Source: AC-52 sp044870295
Lineage (GTDB): Bacteria; Actinomycetota; UBA4738
Reading direction: 5' to 3'
Assembly: GCA_044870295.1 (NCBI GenBank)
Contig: JBIOYQ010000123.1
Location: 1 to 17,264, forward strand
DNA: 17,264 nucleotides
Numbering within the stretch: the first letter of the stretch is position 1; every line of letters begins with the position of its first letter. The notes beneath the pieces were generated by a model. The model did not search any database. It was not told the origin of the DNA and was given only the letters and a program-made list of their open reading frames with translations. The translations under genes and the position numbers were made by a program. Shown here one piece after another: positions 1-6,892 of the stretch.

Positions 1-1252
1 CGTACAGGCCGGGCAGCCGCGTCCGAGCCGGCGGGCGGAGGCTGCGGGTCCCGGGAGCCTGTCGGAACGTCGCGGCATGCTCGCGGGTCACGAAGAACCG
101 CTCCACCACGGCCTGACCCGCTCGGGGGAACAGCGCGCTCAGGGCGGGCAGGAAGCGCGCCCGCAGCTCGTCGGTGCGCTCGCCGATCTCGCGATCGGCC
201 CCCGAGATCGAGATGGCCAGGTACTGCCCGTGGTCGAGCCCGGACGCCCCGGTGCGATCGAACACCCATTGAATCGGCGTGCCCACGCCCGCCGCGAACG
301 GCACATCGGTCACGCGGCGATCGAACACGACGTGCACGTTGACGATCGGTGACACCCCGAGGCGGACGAACGCCGAGGGGTCATCGACGGCTCCGGCCGG
401 TAGCAGCTCTCCGATCCGATCGTGCGGCACGGCGACGATGACGGCGTCGGCCTCCACCGCCCCGCCCAGCGTCGCAACGTCGAAGCGCGACGGCATGGCG
501 CCGTCGCCGAGGGCTCCGCCCGGGATCGCCGCGATCCCCCGGACGGGCGCGCGGAGATGGATGTCGGCTCCGGCCTGCGCCAGCGCGCGACCGGCCGGCT
601 CGCCGTGCACCTGCGCCAAGGGGACCCCGGCATACCCGATGTCGGCGGCGTCGCGTTCCGACAGCAGCCCGGTCTTGAAAACCTTCACGGCCAGCGCCAG
701 CGACGCCTCGTCGGCCGGGAGGTTGAGCGTGGGGAGCGCGATCAGGTTCCACAGGGCCTCGACGGCCGCATCGGACTGGCGATGCTGGCGCAGCCAGGCC
801 CCGAACGTCCGGCCATCCAACGACGAGTCGTCGGGATCGAGCCGCCCCAGGGCCAGCGCCGCCCGGAAGACCCGGGCCCGGTCGGCGCCCCGGATGAACG
901 GATACCGCGCCAGCGAGCGGCCCAGATGGAGCGGCGCCGGCAGCGCGTCCCGGCGGAGCCACCCCATCCGCCCGGTGGGAGAGAGCACCGGGATGGCCAT
1001 CCGATCCTGCAGGACGGTTCGTTCGGTGGCGCCGACCCGATCCAGGAAGCCTCGGTAGGCGGTGCAGCATCGGAGGAAGACGTGCTGGCCGTTGTCCACG
1101 GAGAGCCCGTCCCGGGTGAAGGAGAACGTGGCGCCGCCCAGCCTCGGCCTGGCTTCGAACAGCGTCACCCTGGCACCGCCGTCGGCGCAGGCCAGCGCCG
1201 CCGACAGCCCGGCCAGGCCACCGCCGACCACGACGACGCGCGCTTCGGTCAC
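1..1252 (-). CDS. hpnE: Hydroxysqualene dehydroxylase HpnE (FAD-dependent), 3' end cut by window edge
   Basis: By family knowledge, HpnE is the flavoprotein that reduces hydroxysqualene to squalene, the last step before hopanoid cyclisation. I translated the minus strand by hand from the GTG at 1252-1250 and found one open frame of 417 codons to the edge. It has an N-terminal FAD-binding GGGLAGLSAA loop (about residues 10-19), an acidic end to the second strand (LFEARPRLGGA), and the family-typical DNGQHVF segment near residue 55. The last visible residues, RTRLPGLY, match the point where HpnE proteins continue into LAGDWT-like FAD contacts, so roughly 30-50 residues lie outside. The GTG overlaps the hpnD stop (GTGA), implying translational coupling. 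Carotenoid or phytoene desaturases are relatives, but the neighbours decide for HpnE. Confidence 0.93.
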   Translation of the reverse strand, partial: MTEARVVVVGGGLAGLSAALACADGGARVTLFEARPRLGGATFSFTRDGLSVDNGQHVFLRCCTAYRGFLDRVGATERTVLQDRMAIPVLSPTGRMGWLRRDALPAPLHLGRSLARYPFIRGADRARVFRAALALGRLDPDDSSLDGRTFGAWLRQHRQSDAAVEALWNLIALPTLNLPADEASLALAVKVFKTGLLSERDAADIGYAGVPLAQVHGEPAGRALAQAGADIHLRAPVRGIAAIPGGALGDGAMPSRFDVATLGGAVEADAVIVAVPHDRIGELLPAGAVDDPSAFVRLGVSPIVNVHVVFDRRVTDVPFAAGVGTPIQWVFDRTGASGLDHGQYLAISISGADREIGERTDELRARFLPALSALFPRAGQAVVERFFVTREHAATFRQAPGTRSLRPPARTRLPGLY

Positions 1253-2091
1253 GAACCCACCCCCGCCAGGCTCCGGGCGGCCACCCACGCCTTCTGCCAC
1301 GCAGGGAGCGACACCCGCCGCCGGAGAACGTCCTCCGGGTGGCGCTCCAATCGAGCCAGGAGGCGCCGGTAGATGCCGGTCATGGCCGAGACGCACGAGG
1401 CGCTTCGGGCATCCAGCAGGGGCAGCAACCGCAGGCCCTGAGCGAACCACGTGCGAGCCCGCTCCACCTCGAACCTGACCAGCGTCGAGAGTCGGGCCGG
1501 GTCAGACGTCACCAGCCCCGCGTCCACCTCGAAGCGGGCCAGGTCGGCCGCAGGCAGGTACACCCGACCGCGCGCCAGATCCTCCCGGACGTCTCGAAGG
1601 ACGTTGGTGAGCTGCATGGCCACGCCCAGATCGTCGGCAAGGCGCGCGCCCACTTCCGGCAGGGACGGACCGAACACCGCGGTGGACAGGCGGCCGATCG
1701 AGCCGGCCACCCGGCGGCAGTACACCTCGAGGTCTTCGAACGTGGGATAGGTCGAGCCCCGGACGTCCATCTCCACGCCGTCGATCAGCTCGTCGAACGC
1801 CCCCAGAGGAAGAGGAAACCGCGCTGCCGTGTCCGCCACCGCCGCCAGCACGGGATCACTCGAAGCCGCGTCCGCGGCGCGGAGTCCGGCCCGAGCTTCC
1901 TCCAGCGATCGAAGCTGCGCGGCGGAGTCGAGCGGTCCATCGCCGATGTCGTCGATGCGGCGGGCGAACGCGTAGATCGCGCACAGTGCCCATCGCTTCG
2001 TGGGAGGCAGCAGCCGGATCCCGTAGTAGAAGTTGGCCGCGCGGGAACGGGTCACGCCCTCGCAATGGCGATAGGCCAGGGTGGTGTTCAC
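1249..2091 (-). CDS. hpnD: Presqualene diphosphate synthase HpnD
   Basis: HpnD condenses two farnesyl diphosphates to presqualene diphosphate. The 280-residue protein carries both Mg-diphosphate aspartate motifs of the squalene/phytoene synthase family: DDIGD at residues 47-51 in the context FARRIDDIGD, and DVRED at 167-171 followed by LARGRVYLP. The frame stays open upstream to an ATG at 2148, but I choose the GTG at 2091-2089 because it overlaps the hpnC stop (GTGA), gives the usual family length of about 280, and follows a GGTGGAGGGCGG purine-rich ribosome binding stretch. The upstream extra residues (rich in G, P, R) look non-native. The gene ends in another GTGA overlap with hpnE. Assigning HpnD rather than HpnC rests on length, the MQLTNVLRDVRED context and the usual C-D-E gene order. 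Confidence 0.93.
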   Translation of the reverse strand: MNTTLAYRHCEGVTRSRAANFYYGIRLLPPTKRWALCAIYAFARRIDDIGDGPLDSAAQLRSLEEARAGLRAADAASSDPVLAAVADTAARFPLPLGAFDELIDGVEMDVRGSTYPTFEDLEVYCRRVAGSIGRLSTAVFGPSLPEVGARLADDLGVAMQLTNVLRDVREDLARGRVYLPAADLARFEVDAGLVTSDPARLSTLVRFEVERARTWFAQGLRLLPLLDARSASCVSAMTGIYRRLLARLERHPEDVLRRRVSLPAWQKAWVAARSLAGVGS

Positions 2092-2966
2092 CTCGCCGCC
2101 CTCCACCGATCCACCCAGGCTCCCGCCGCCACGCGGAGGAACGTCCACGCCCGACGGGGTCGGGACGGACGCGGCGAGGACGACAGCACGTCATACCCAG
2201 CGCGCCCGATGGCATCCAGGGCGCTGCGTCCACCCGCGACGAAGCCGGCGATGGCCAGCCCGGCCCGCCCCTCCAGGTCGGCCGCCAACGGAGCGCCGCG
2301 ATCCAAGAGATCCCGGGCCCGCCCCACCTCGAACGCCATGAGGCGGCGGAAGGCGATCCCGGCGCGGGGGGCCGACAGGTCGCCGCGGCCGACGCCAAAC
2401 CGATCGAGGTCCTCCTGCGGCAGGTAGACGCGGCCGCGCGCGAGGTCCTCGGCCACGTCCTGCCAGTGCTCCACCAACTGCAGACCGGTGCAGACGTCGT
2501 CGGACCGTCGCATCCGCGACGGCGTTGCCTTCTCCAACACATACAGCACCAGGTGGCCCACGGGATTCGCCGAGAGCTCGCAGTAGCGAACCAACTCCCC
2601 GAACGTGGCGTACGCCTGGACTTCCTGGTCCTGTCGATTGGCCGCGATCAGCTGGTCGAACGGCTCACGCGGGATCCCGAACCGGATGACCGTGGGGACC
2701 AGTCGTCGCATCAGCGGATTGGTCGGCGTCCCGTCGTAGACCCTGTCGACCTCGTCCTCCAACCACGCCAGCCATCGCAGCCGATCGCCCGGGGCTTCGT
2801 CGCCGATGTCGTCGACGAGCCGGGCGAACCCGTAGATGGCGAAGAGGTGGTGCCGGATGGCGGCGGGGAGGAAACGCGACGCAACGGGAAAGTTCTCGGA
2901 CCGGGCCTTGGCCATCACCCGGTCGGTCACCGACGATGGAAGGGCCGCCTGGGCCGCGTCCATCAT
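2088..2966 (-). CDS. hpnC: Hydroxysqualene synthase HpnC
   Basis: HpnC converts presqualene diphosphate to hydroxysqualene. The protein is 292 residues from the ATG at 2966. It has DDIGD at 52-56 (FARLVDDIGDEA) and the second motif DVAED at 170-174 in QDVAEDLARGRVYLP; the Q-D-V-A-E-D variant and the NFPVASRFLP N-terminus are typical of HpnC. The frame is open to a GTG near 3038, but the ATG at 2966-2964 overlaps the yjbQ stop (ATGA) and follows a GGGGGA sequence, so it is the likely start; a second ATG directly follows. It overlaps hpnD by four bases. The C-terminal region (about 265-292) is arginine-rich and less family-like. Alternative: a generic squalene/phytoene synthase, judged unlikely given the hpnD and hpnE partners. 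Confidence 0.92.
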   Translation of the reverse strand: MMDAAQAALPSSVTDRVMAKARSENFPVASRFLPAAIRHHLFAIYGFARLVDDIGDEAPGDRLRWLAWLEDEVDRVYDGTPTNPLMRRLVPTVIRFGIPREPFDQLIAANRQDQEVQAYATFGELVRYCELSANPVGHLVLYVLEKATPSRMRRSDDVCTGLQLVEHWQDVAEDLARGRVYLPQEDLDRFGVGRGDLSAPRAGIAFRRLMAFEVGRARDLLDRGAPLAADLEGRAGLAIAGFVAGGRSALDAIGRAGYDVLSSSPRPSRPRRAWTFLRVAAGAWVDRWRAAR

Positions 2967-3415
2967 TCCCCCATGACCTGGATCAGCACCCGGCGATCTC
3001 GCGCCCGGTCCAGCTCCAGGAAGAACACACGCTGCCATCGACCCAGTTGCAGCTCGCCCTGGACGATGGGGATGGCTTGGGAGGCCGATCCCAGCAATGC
3101 CTGACGGCAGTGCGCGTGTCCGTTCGGTACGTCGTGGGGGTCGTCATCGAGGTTCTCGGTGCGGGCGTCGAGATCGTCGTGCCGGTAGATGCCGCTCAAC
3201 GGGACCAGCGACTCGATGAGCGAGCCAAAGTCTTCGATGAATCCGGTCTCCCGTTCGTTGACCAGGATCGCGCACGTGGTGTGCGGCGAGTAGACCAACG
3301 CCATGCCGTTCTGGATGTCACTGCGGGCCACCATGTCTCGCACGTCGTCGGTGACGTCCACGAACTGACCACAGTCGGTCGTGCGGAAGCTGTGGTTCTC
3401 GAACAGGAACTTCAT
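2963..3415 (-). CDS. yjbQ: YjbQ/UPF0047 family protein
   Basis: The 150-residue product is full length for the YjbQ (UPF0047) family. These are small trimeric proteins with a bound metal; a weak thiamine-phosphate synthase activity is reported for some members but their true role is unsettled. Visible family signatures are SPHTTCAILVNE (43-54), NGHAHCRQALLGS (98-110), the PIVQGELQLGRWQRVFFLELD block (116-136), and the C-terminal RRVLIQVMGE. The conserved His residues in SPHTT and GHAH are the likely metal ligands. The ATG at 3415 has an AAGGA ribosome binding site eight bases upstream. Its stop overlaps the hpnC start (ATGA), making it the first gene of the hpn operon. That linkage is the notable thing, as no hopanoid role is established for this family. 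Confidence 0.92.
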   Translation of the reverse strand: MKFLFENHSFRTTDCGQFVDVTDDVRDMVARSDIQNGMALVYSPHTTCAILVNERETGFIEDFGSLIESLVPLSGIYRHDDLDARTENLDDDPHDVPNGHAHCRQALLGSASQAIPIVQGELQLGRWQRVFFLELDRARDRRVLIQVMGE

Positions 3416-3528
3416 CGCCCGATCCTTCCCCCGGAAGACCCCTTCACGGCCGGATGCATCCTGTGTCGACGCGTCGCGGGCGGCCTGCGACCAGCGGGGA
3501 TGACCACCCGGTCAAGCCTCTTGCTTGC

Positions 3529-3558
3529 ATCTTCGGTAGGCCCTGATCGGGCTGTCAA
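3529..3558 (-). promoter_or_regulatory. Predicted promoter of yjbQ-hpnCDE
   Basis: The minus strand reads a perfect TTGACA at 3558-3553, then 18 bases, then GAAGAT at 3534-3529, a poor -10 match (3 of 6). The transcript would start near 3522, leaving a leader of about 105 bases before the yjbQ ATG. A perfect -35 with a weak -10 would suit a regulated promoter. Position and -35 support it; the -10 is doubtful. Confidence 0.45.
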
Positions 3559-3568
3559 GTTGGCGAGG

Positions 3569-3584
3569 TGTCAGGAACGTGACA
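3569..3584. promoter_or_regulatory. Candidate operator: inverted repeat TGTCA-N6-TGACA
   Basis: The plus strand reads TGTCAGGAACGTGACA, two perfect 5-base half-sites around 6 bases. It ends 10 bases upstream of the -35 element of the yjbQ-hpn promoter and lies 28 bases past the stop of the MerR-TetR regulator gene. The size and symmetry are typical of sites bound by TetR-type dimers. Assignment to that regulator is inference from position only. Confidence 0.4.
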
Positions 3585-3611
3585 GAGCGCGTTGACGTGC
3601 GGTGATGGCCG

Positions 3612-4433
3612 TCAGCCCGGGCTGGTGGCGGCGGCCGCCAGGGCCGCCAGTGCGGACGGCTCCAGGGTCCGACGAAACGTGGTCAGCGTCGCCTGAAGCA
3701 ACACCTGGGCACCGGTCCCGAGGGGGTCCCCGGGAGCCTGGAGCTCACCGATGCGAAGTGCCAGCGCGGTGAAGAGCTCCCGGGCCGCGGTGGGGTACCC
3801 CGGTCGCCGCTGGACGGCTCGCGTGAACAGCTCCATGAAGAGGGGGAGCCTGGGTTCGAGGGATCGGGCCACGACGTCGGCCGCGCGCTCGAACGGGAGC
3901 CCGACCCCCACCCTGGATCTCTTCAGGTCCTCGACGATCCCCACGGCGGCGGCTTTGGCCGCGGCGAAGAAGAGCTCCTCCTTCGAGCCGTAGTGGCGAT
4001 AGAAGGAGCCCTTGGCGATGCCGGCGGAGCGGCAGATCTCGTCCACGTTCACGTCGGCGTAGCCACGGCGCGAGAAGGCGTCGATGGCCGCGTCCAGCAT
4101 CCGGTCCGCGGGTGACCGCCGCTTCTCCGGGTGCGCGCCCATCGCCAGGTCCCACATCTCCGGGCGGAATGCCTGTTCTCGATCCAGCCCGAGGAGGTCG
4201 GGGAGGATCCGCCGGATCACTGCCAGGGACAGCCCACGGCGCTCCCGTAGGAGGCGGATCAGCTTCAGGGACCGGACGTGGCGATCGTCGTAGAGGAAAC
4301 GATTCGGTGCGACCCGCCGAGGGTGCGGAAGCAGGCCGAGCCGGCGGTAATGATGGATCGTCGCCGCAGGGACGCCCGTCCGTGCCACCAGGCCGGCGAT
4401 GGGGAAGCGTTCGCGAGCCAGCAGCTGGCTCAT
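3612..4433 (-). CDS. Transcriptional regulator: MerR-type HTH fused to TetR-type regulator
   Basis: A 273-residue protein with two different DNA-binding domains. Residues about 9-83 form a MerR-like winged helix: FPIAGLVARTGVPAATIHHY (10-29), then the RRLGLLPHPRR wing and a FLYDDRHVRSLKLIRLL helix. Residues about 107-155 form a TetR N-terminal domain: RMLDAAIDAFSRRGYADVNV (111-130), DEICRSAGIAKGSFYRHYGS (131-150), then KEELFFA. The rest (156-273) is a helical TetR-type ligand-binding and dimerisation region of normal size. So it is a whole TetR regulator with a MerR head replacing a short N-terminus. It precedes the yjbQ-hpn operon on the same strand and is divergent from degV. Targets are unknown; the adjacent squalene operon, degV and itself are the natural candidates. 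I see no second start at the domain junction. Confidence 0.9.
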   Translation of the reverse strand: MSQLLARERFPIAGLVARTGVPAATIHHYRRLGLLPHPRRVAPNRFLYDDRHVRSLKLIRLLRERRGLSLAVIRRILPDLLGLDREQAFRPEMWDLAMGAHPEKRRSPADRMLDAAIDAFSRRGYADVNVDEICRSAGIAKGSFYRHYGSKEELFFAAAKAAAVGIVEDLKRSRVGVGLPFERAADVVARSLEPRLPLFMELFTRAVQRRPGYPTAARELFTALALRIGELQAPGDPLGTGAQVLLQATLTTFRRTLEPSALAALAAAATSPG

Positions 4434-4439
4434 CCGGCG

Positions 4440-4474
4440 ATTCTGGCACAGCGCCCACCTGCTTCGACTAGGGT
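4440..4474. promoter_or_regulatory. Divergent leaderless-type promoters of the MerR-TetR gene and degV
   Basis: Only 50 bases separate the two start codons (4433 and 4484). On the plus strand TAGGGT at 4469-4474 ends 9 bases before the degV ATG. On the minus strand CAGAAT at 4445-4440 ends 6 bases before the regulator ATG. Neither gene has a Shine-Dalgarno sequence, which fits leaderless transcripts. The -35 elements are not convincing. A protein bound here would affect both genes. Confidence 0.4.
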
Positions 4475-4483
4475 GATGACCGG

Positions 4484-5302
4484 ATGCCCACGGTCACCAT
4501 CGTCACCGACTCCAGCGCGTGCCTTCCCGATGGGGTGCTCGGCGACCTGCCGATCACGGTCCTCCCCATCATGATCCACCTGCGGTCGGGCGATCTTCGC
4601 GACGGGATGGATGACGCCGCCCCCCTCGTCTATCGGTCGCTGGAGCGAGGGGAGTCGGTCAAATCGAGCGCCCCGTCCCCGGTCGAGTACCTCGCGGCCA
4701 TCGAGGCGGCGGAGGGCCCGGTGGTCGTCATCAGTCCCGCCACCGAATTCACCGCGATGTACCGGAACGCGGCGGTGGCGGCCGAGATGTCCGGTCGACC
4801 CGTTCCCGTCGTCGACTCCCGAACGGCCGCCGCCGCGCATGGCCTGGTGGTGTTGGCTGCGGCCGCGATGGCGGCGGAGGGGGGCGCCGTCGAGGAGGTG
4901 GTGGAGCGCGCCGAGGAAGCCGGCCGGCGGGCGGGCCTGGTGGCGGCGCTGGACGGCGTCGACTTCATCCGGCGGAGCGGCCGCGTGCCCATGGTTGCGC
5001 TCCAGCTTGCCCACCAGCTCGGCATCCGGCCCGTGTTCCGGCTGAGCGGCGGAGCGGTCGAGCGGGTGGGCGTGCCGCGCAGCCTGCCGGCAGCCATGCG
5101 CAGGATACGGAAGGAGGCGGTGGCCGGCGGCCTTCGCGATGCCCCCGCGTCGTTCGTGTTCCATGCCGCCGCCCCCGAACGGGCCGCTGCTCTGCAAGAG
5201 CTCCTGGGCGAGGGCACGGACGTCACCGAGTTCAGTCCGTCGATGGGTATCCACACCGGGCCGGGCGTGGTCGGCGTGGCCTGGTTGCGTTCGGTCGCCT
5301 AA
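4484..5302 (+). CDS. DegV family fatty-acid-binding protein
   Basis: DegV proteins bind a single fatty-acid chain; in some bacteria (FakB) they present it to the kinase FakA, but no FakA-type kinase lies in this window. The 272-residue length is normal for the family. Visible marks are TIVTDSSACLP at 5-15, the SSAPSPVEY segment (61-69, normally TSQPSP) contacting the lipid head, DGVDFIRRSGRVP (157-169), RPVFRLSGG (182-190) and the C-terminal HTGPGVVGVAW (257-267) carboxylate-binding loop. The start is the ATG at 4484, with no ribosome binding site but a TAGGGT box nine bases before. It is divergent from the MerR-TetR gene, which raises the possibility of lipid-linked control, and its stop overlaps the MOSC gene's stop on the other strand. 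Confidence 0.93.
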   Translation: MPTVTIVTDSSACLPDGVLGDLPITVLPIMIHLRSGDLRDGMDDAAPLVYRSLERGESVKSSAPSPVEYLAAIEAAEGPVVVISPATEFTAMYRNAAVAAEMSGRPVPVVDSRTAAAAHGLVVLAAAAMAAEGGAVEEVVERAEEAGRRAGLVAALDGVDFIRRSGRVPMVALQLAHQLGIRPVFRLSGGAVERVGVPRSLPAAMRRIRKEAVAGGLRDAPASFVFHAAAPERAAALQELLGEGTDVTEFSPSMGIHTGPGVVGVAWLRSVA

Positions 5303-5817
5303 CCCGACGCTTCAGCCGGCCGGATCGGATCGCCCTGGCGGATGGTTCCGCCTTCGACGATCTCCGCCCGCAGTCCGCCGCGGTGGGAGAGCGTCTTCAC
5401 CACGGGCCGCCGGGTGAGCTTGGCCAGGTGGCCGCACGGTTCGCACAGTCGCATCCCCCGGAGCCGGGCCTGTCCGACGAAGAACTCCCGTCCCACCAGG
5501 TGGTTGAGCGGGACCCCGGCCGTGAGGAGGTTCCGGCGGGCATCGCCGGGGGCCAGCTGCACTCCATAGTCACGGGCAGCGGCGTCGATGGCTTCGGCTT
5601 CGATCAAGGTGACCTCACGCCCTGTGCCCGGCAGCTCGGAATAGGTCCCGGTGCGAAGGAAGTACCGGTCGCCCTCCAGGCCGCGCCCCTTCACGGCTCG
5701 AACTTGGTCGACGGCCTCCAGCGGCTGGCCGGCAACCGGGCCGATGTAGATCCCGGCGACCTGGCCGGACCACTGCGGGACCGCCTGCTCGCCGGGGATG
5801 CGTTCGACCATCGCCAT
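5299..5817 (-). CDS. MOSC domain-containing protein
   Basis: MOSC domains are beta-barrel sulfur-carrier domains related to the C-terminus of molybdenum cofactor sulfurases. From the ATG at 5817 the product has 172 residues. It shows GLEGDRY (46-52), the EVTLIEAEAI segment (68-77), RNLLTAGVPLNHLVGREF (95-112) and RLCEPCGHL (123-131), where one of C125/C128 is the family's invariant cysteine. The frame is open to an ATG at 5871, but the ATG at 5817 lies nine bases after a TACCCT box, and the upstream extension is not family-like; the ATG at 5811 is also possible. Stand-alone MOSC proteins have been linked to thiol or N-hydroxylated-compound handling, but the substrate cannot be read here. It is divergent from the following operon and overlaps the degV stop by four bases. 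Confidence 0.88.
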   Translation of the reverse strand: MAMVERIPGEQAVPQWSGQVAGIYIGPVAGQPLEAVDQVRAVKGRGLEGDRYFLRTGTYSELPGTGREVTLIEAEAIDAAARDYGVQLAPGDARRNLLTAGVPLNHLVGREFFVGQARLRGMRLCEPCGHLAKLTRRPVVKTLSHRGGLRAEIVEGGTIRQGDPIRPAEASG

Positions 5818-5826
5818 GACCTGCCT

Positions 5827-5855
5827 AGGGTACGTCCTGAGCCCGGTGCTACAGT
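5827..5855. promoter_or_regulatory. Divergent -10 elements for the MOSC gene and the OCD-dehydratase-AKR operon
   Basis: On the minus strand TACCCT (5832-5827) ends nine bases before the MOSC ATG at 5817, a leaderless or near-leaderless layout. On the plus strand TACAGT (5850-5855) would give a leader of about 25 bases before the TTG at 5888. That leader carries a GAGG ribosome binding site at 5877-5880, seven bases from the start. Neither has a good -35. Confidence 0.4.
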
Positions 5856-5887
5856 GCGCCCGCTCATCCAAGGACCGAGGTCATCGG

Positions 5888-6892
5888 TTGGACGTTCTGA
5901 TCGTGGGCCAGCGTGACGTGTCGCGCCTGCTGACCATGGATCGGTGCATGGAGGCCGTCGCCGACGCGCTGACAGCGCTGACGAAGGGAGCGGCGCTGAT
6001 GCCGCTGCGTACGGTGGTGTGGTTGCCGGATCGCTCCGGCGCGCTGGCGGCCATGCCATCCGTGCTGCCGGCGGCCGGGGCCATGGGCATCAAGGTCATC
6101 ACGGTCTTCCCGGGGAACACCGGTACGGAGCTGGATGCGCATCAGGGCGCCGTCATGCTGTTCGAGGGCGAGCGCGGCCGCCTCCTCGCCATCATGGACG
6201 CCACGGAGATCACGGCCGTCCGGACCGCGGCGGTCAGCGGTGTGGCGACGAGGGCCCTGGCCCGGGAGGACGCGGGCGACCTGGCCATCCTCGGATCCGG
6301 CACGCAGGCCCGCACGCACCTCGAGGCGATGTGCGCCGTTCGCCCCGTCCGGAGGGTTCGGGTCTGGAGCAGGACGGCGGCCCGTGCCGCCGCGTTCGCC
6401 CGTCGCGAGGCGGCCGAGCGAGGGATCCACGTCGAAGCGGCGCCGACGGCGCGCGACGCCGTCGAGGGCGCAGACCTGATCTGCACGACCACGTCGTCTC
6501 GAGAGCCGGTCCTGCTCGGAGCGTGGCTCGCGCCCGGCGTCCACGTGAACGCGATCGGCGCCGTGGGTCCCGGCAACCGTGAGCTGGACACGGGAGCCGT
6601 GGTTCGATCCCGCCTGTTCGTGGACCGTCGCGAATCCGCGGTGAACGAAGCGGGGGAGTTCGTCCTGGCGAAGGCGGAGGGGGCCATCGGCGACGACCAC
6701 ATCGCCGGGGAGCTGGGTGAGGTCCTGGCGGGAGACCGACCGGGACGGCGATCCGACGACGAGATCACGGTCTTCCGAGGCGTGGGTCTGGCCGTGGAGG
6801 ACCTCGCCGCGGCGCGGGTCGTGTACGAAAGGGCGATGGAGGCCGGAGCCGGGGTCCGGGTCGAGCTGGGTGGCGGTCGCCATGCCGACTGA
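5888..6892 (+). CDS. Ornithine cyclodeaminase / mu-crystallin family protein
   Basis: NAD(P)-dependent enzymes of this family include ornithine cyclodeaminase, alanine dehydrogenase and ketimine reductases. With the TTG at 5888 as start the protein has 334 residues, normal for the family; GAGG lies seven bases upstream and the frame's earlier ATG (5798) falls within the divergent promoter. Family residues are visible: K69 in MGIKVIT, R112 in AVRTAAVSG, the Rossmann loop LGSGTQARTHLEA (135-147), VWSRT (159-163), and HVNAIGAVGPGNRELD (219-234). In that last motif ornithine cyclodeaminase has GGDCPGK; here the catalytic Asp is Val (residue 226). Cyclodeaminase activity is therefore unlikely and a reductase or dehydrogenase role is more plausible. 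Its stop overlaps the dehydratase gene by 11 bases. Confidence 0.88.
   Translation: MDVLIVGQRDVSRLLTMDRCMEAVADALTALTKGAALMPLRTVVWLPDRSGALAAMPSVLPAAGAMGIKVITVFPGNTGTELDAHQGAVMLFEGERGRLLAIMDATEITAVRTAAVSGVATRALAREDAGDLAILGSGTQARTHLEAMCAVRPVRRVRVWSRTAARAAAFARREAAERGIHVEAAPTARDAVEGADLICTTTSSREPVLLGAWLAPGVHVNAIGAVGPGNRELDTGAVVRSRLFVDRRESAVNEAGEFVLAKAEGAIGDDHIAGELGEVLAGDRPGRRSDDEITVFRGVGLAVEDLAAARVVYERAMEAGAGVRVELGGGRHAD

Larger units (their letters stand above)
3416..3611. other. 196-base intergenic region upstream of the yjbQ-hpnCDE operon
   Basis: No gene is visible here. It separates the regulator stop (3612) from the yjbQ start (3415). From right to left on the minus strand it holds a TGTCA-N6-TGACA inverted repeat, a TTGACA -35 element, a weak -10, a small CAAGC/GCTTG hairpin just after the -10 (about 3513-3527) and a 10-base palindrome GGATGCATCC (3452-3461). 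It is the obvious control region of the squalene operon. I see no clear terminator for the regulator gene. Confidence 0.7.

Noticed and set aside
1986..3104. Plus-strand open frame of 372 codons
   Set aside because: Antisense to hpnD and hpnC, which carry both aspartate-rich motifs on the other strand.
3452..3461. Palindrome GGATGCATCC upstream of yjbQ
   Set aside because: Only 10 bases, not placed at a promoter element I can identify; within chance expectation for this length of DNA.
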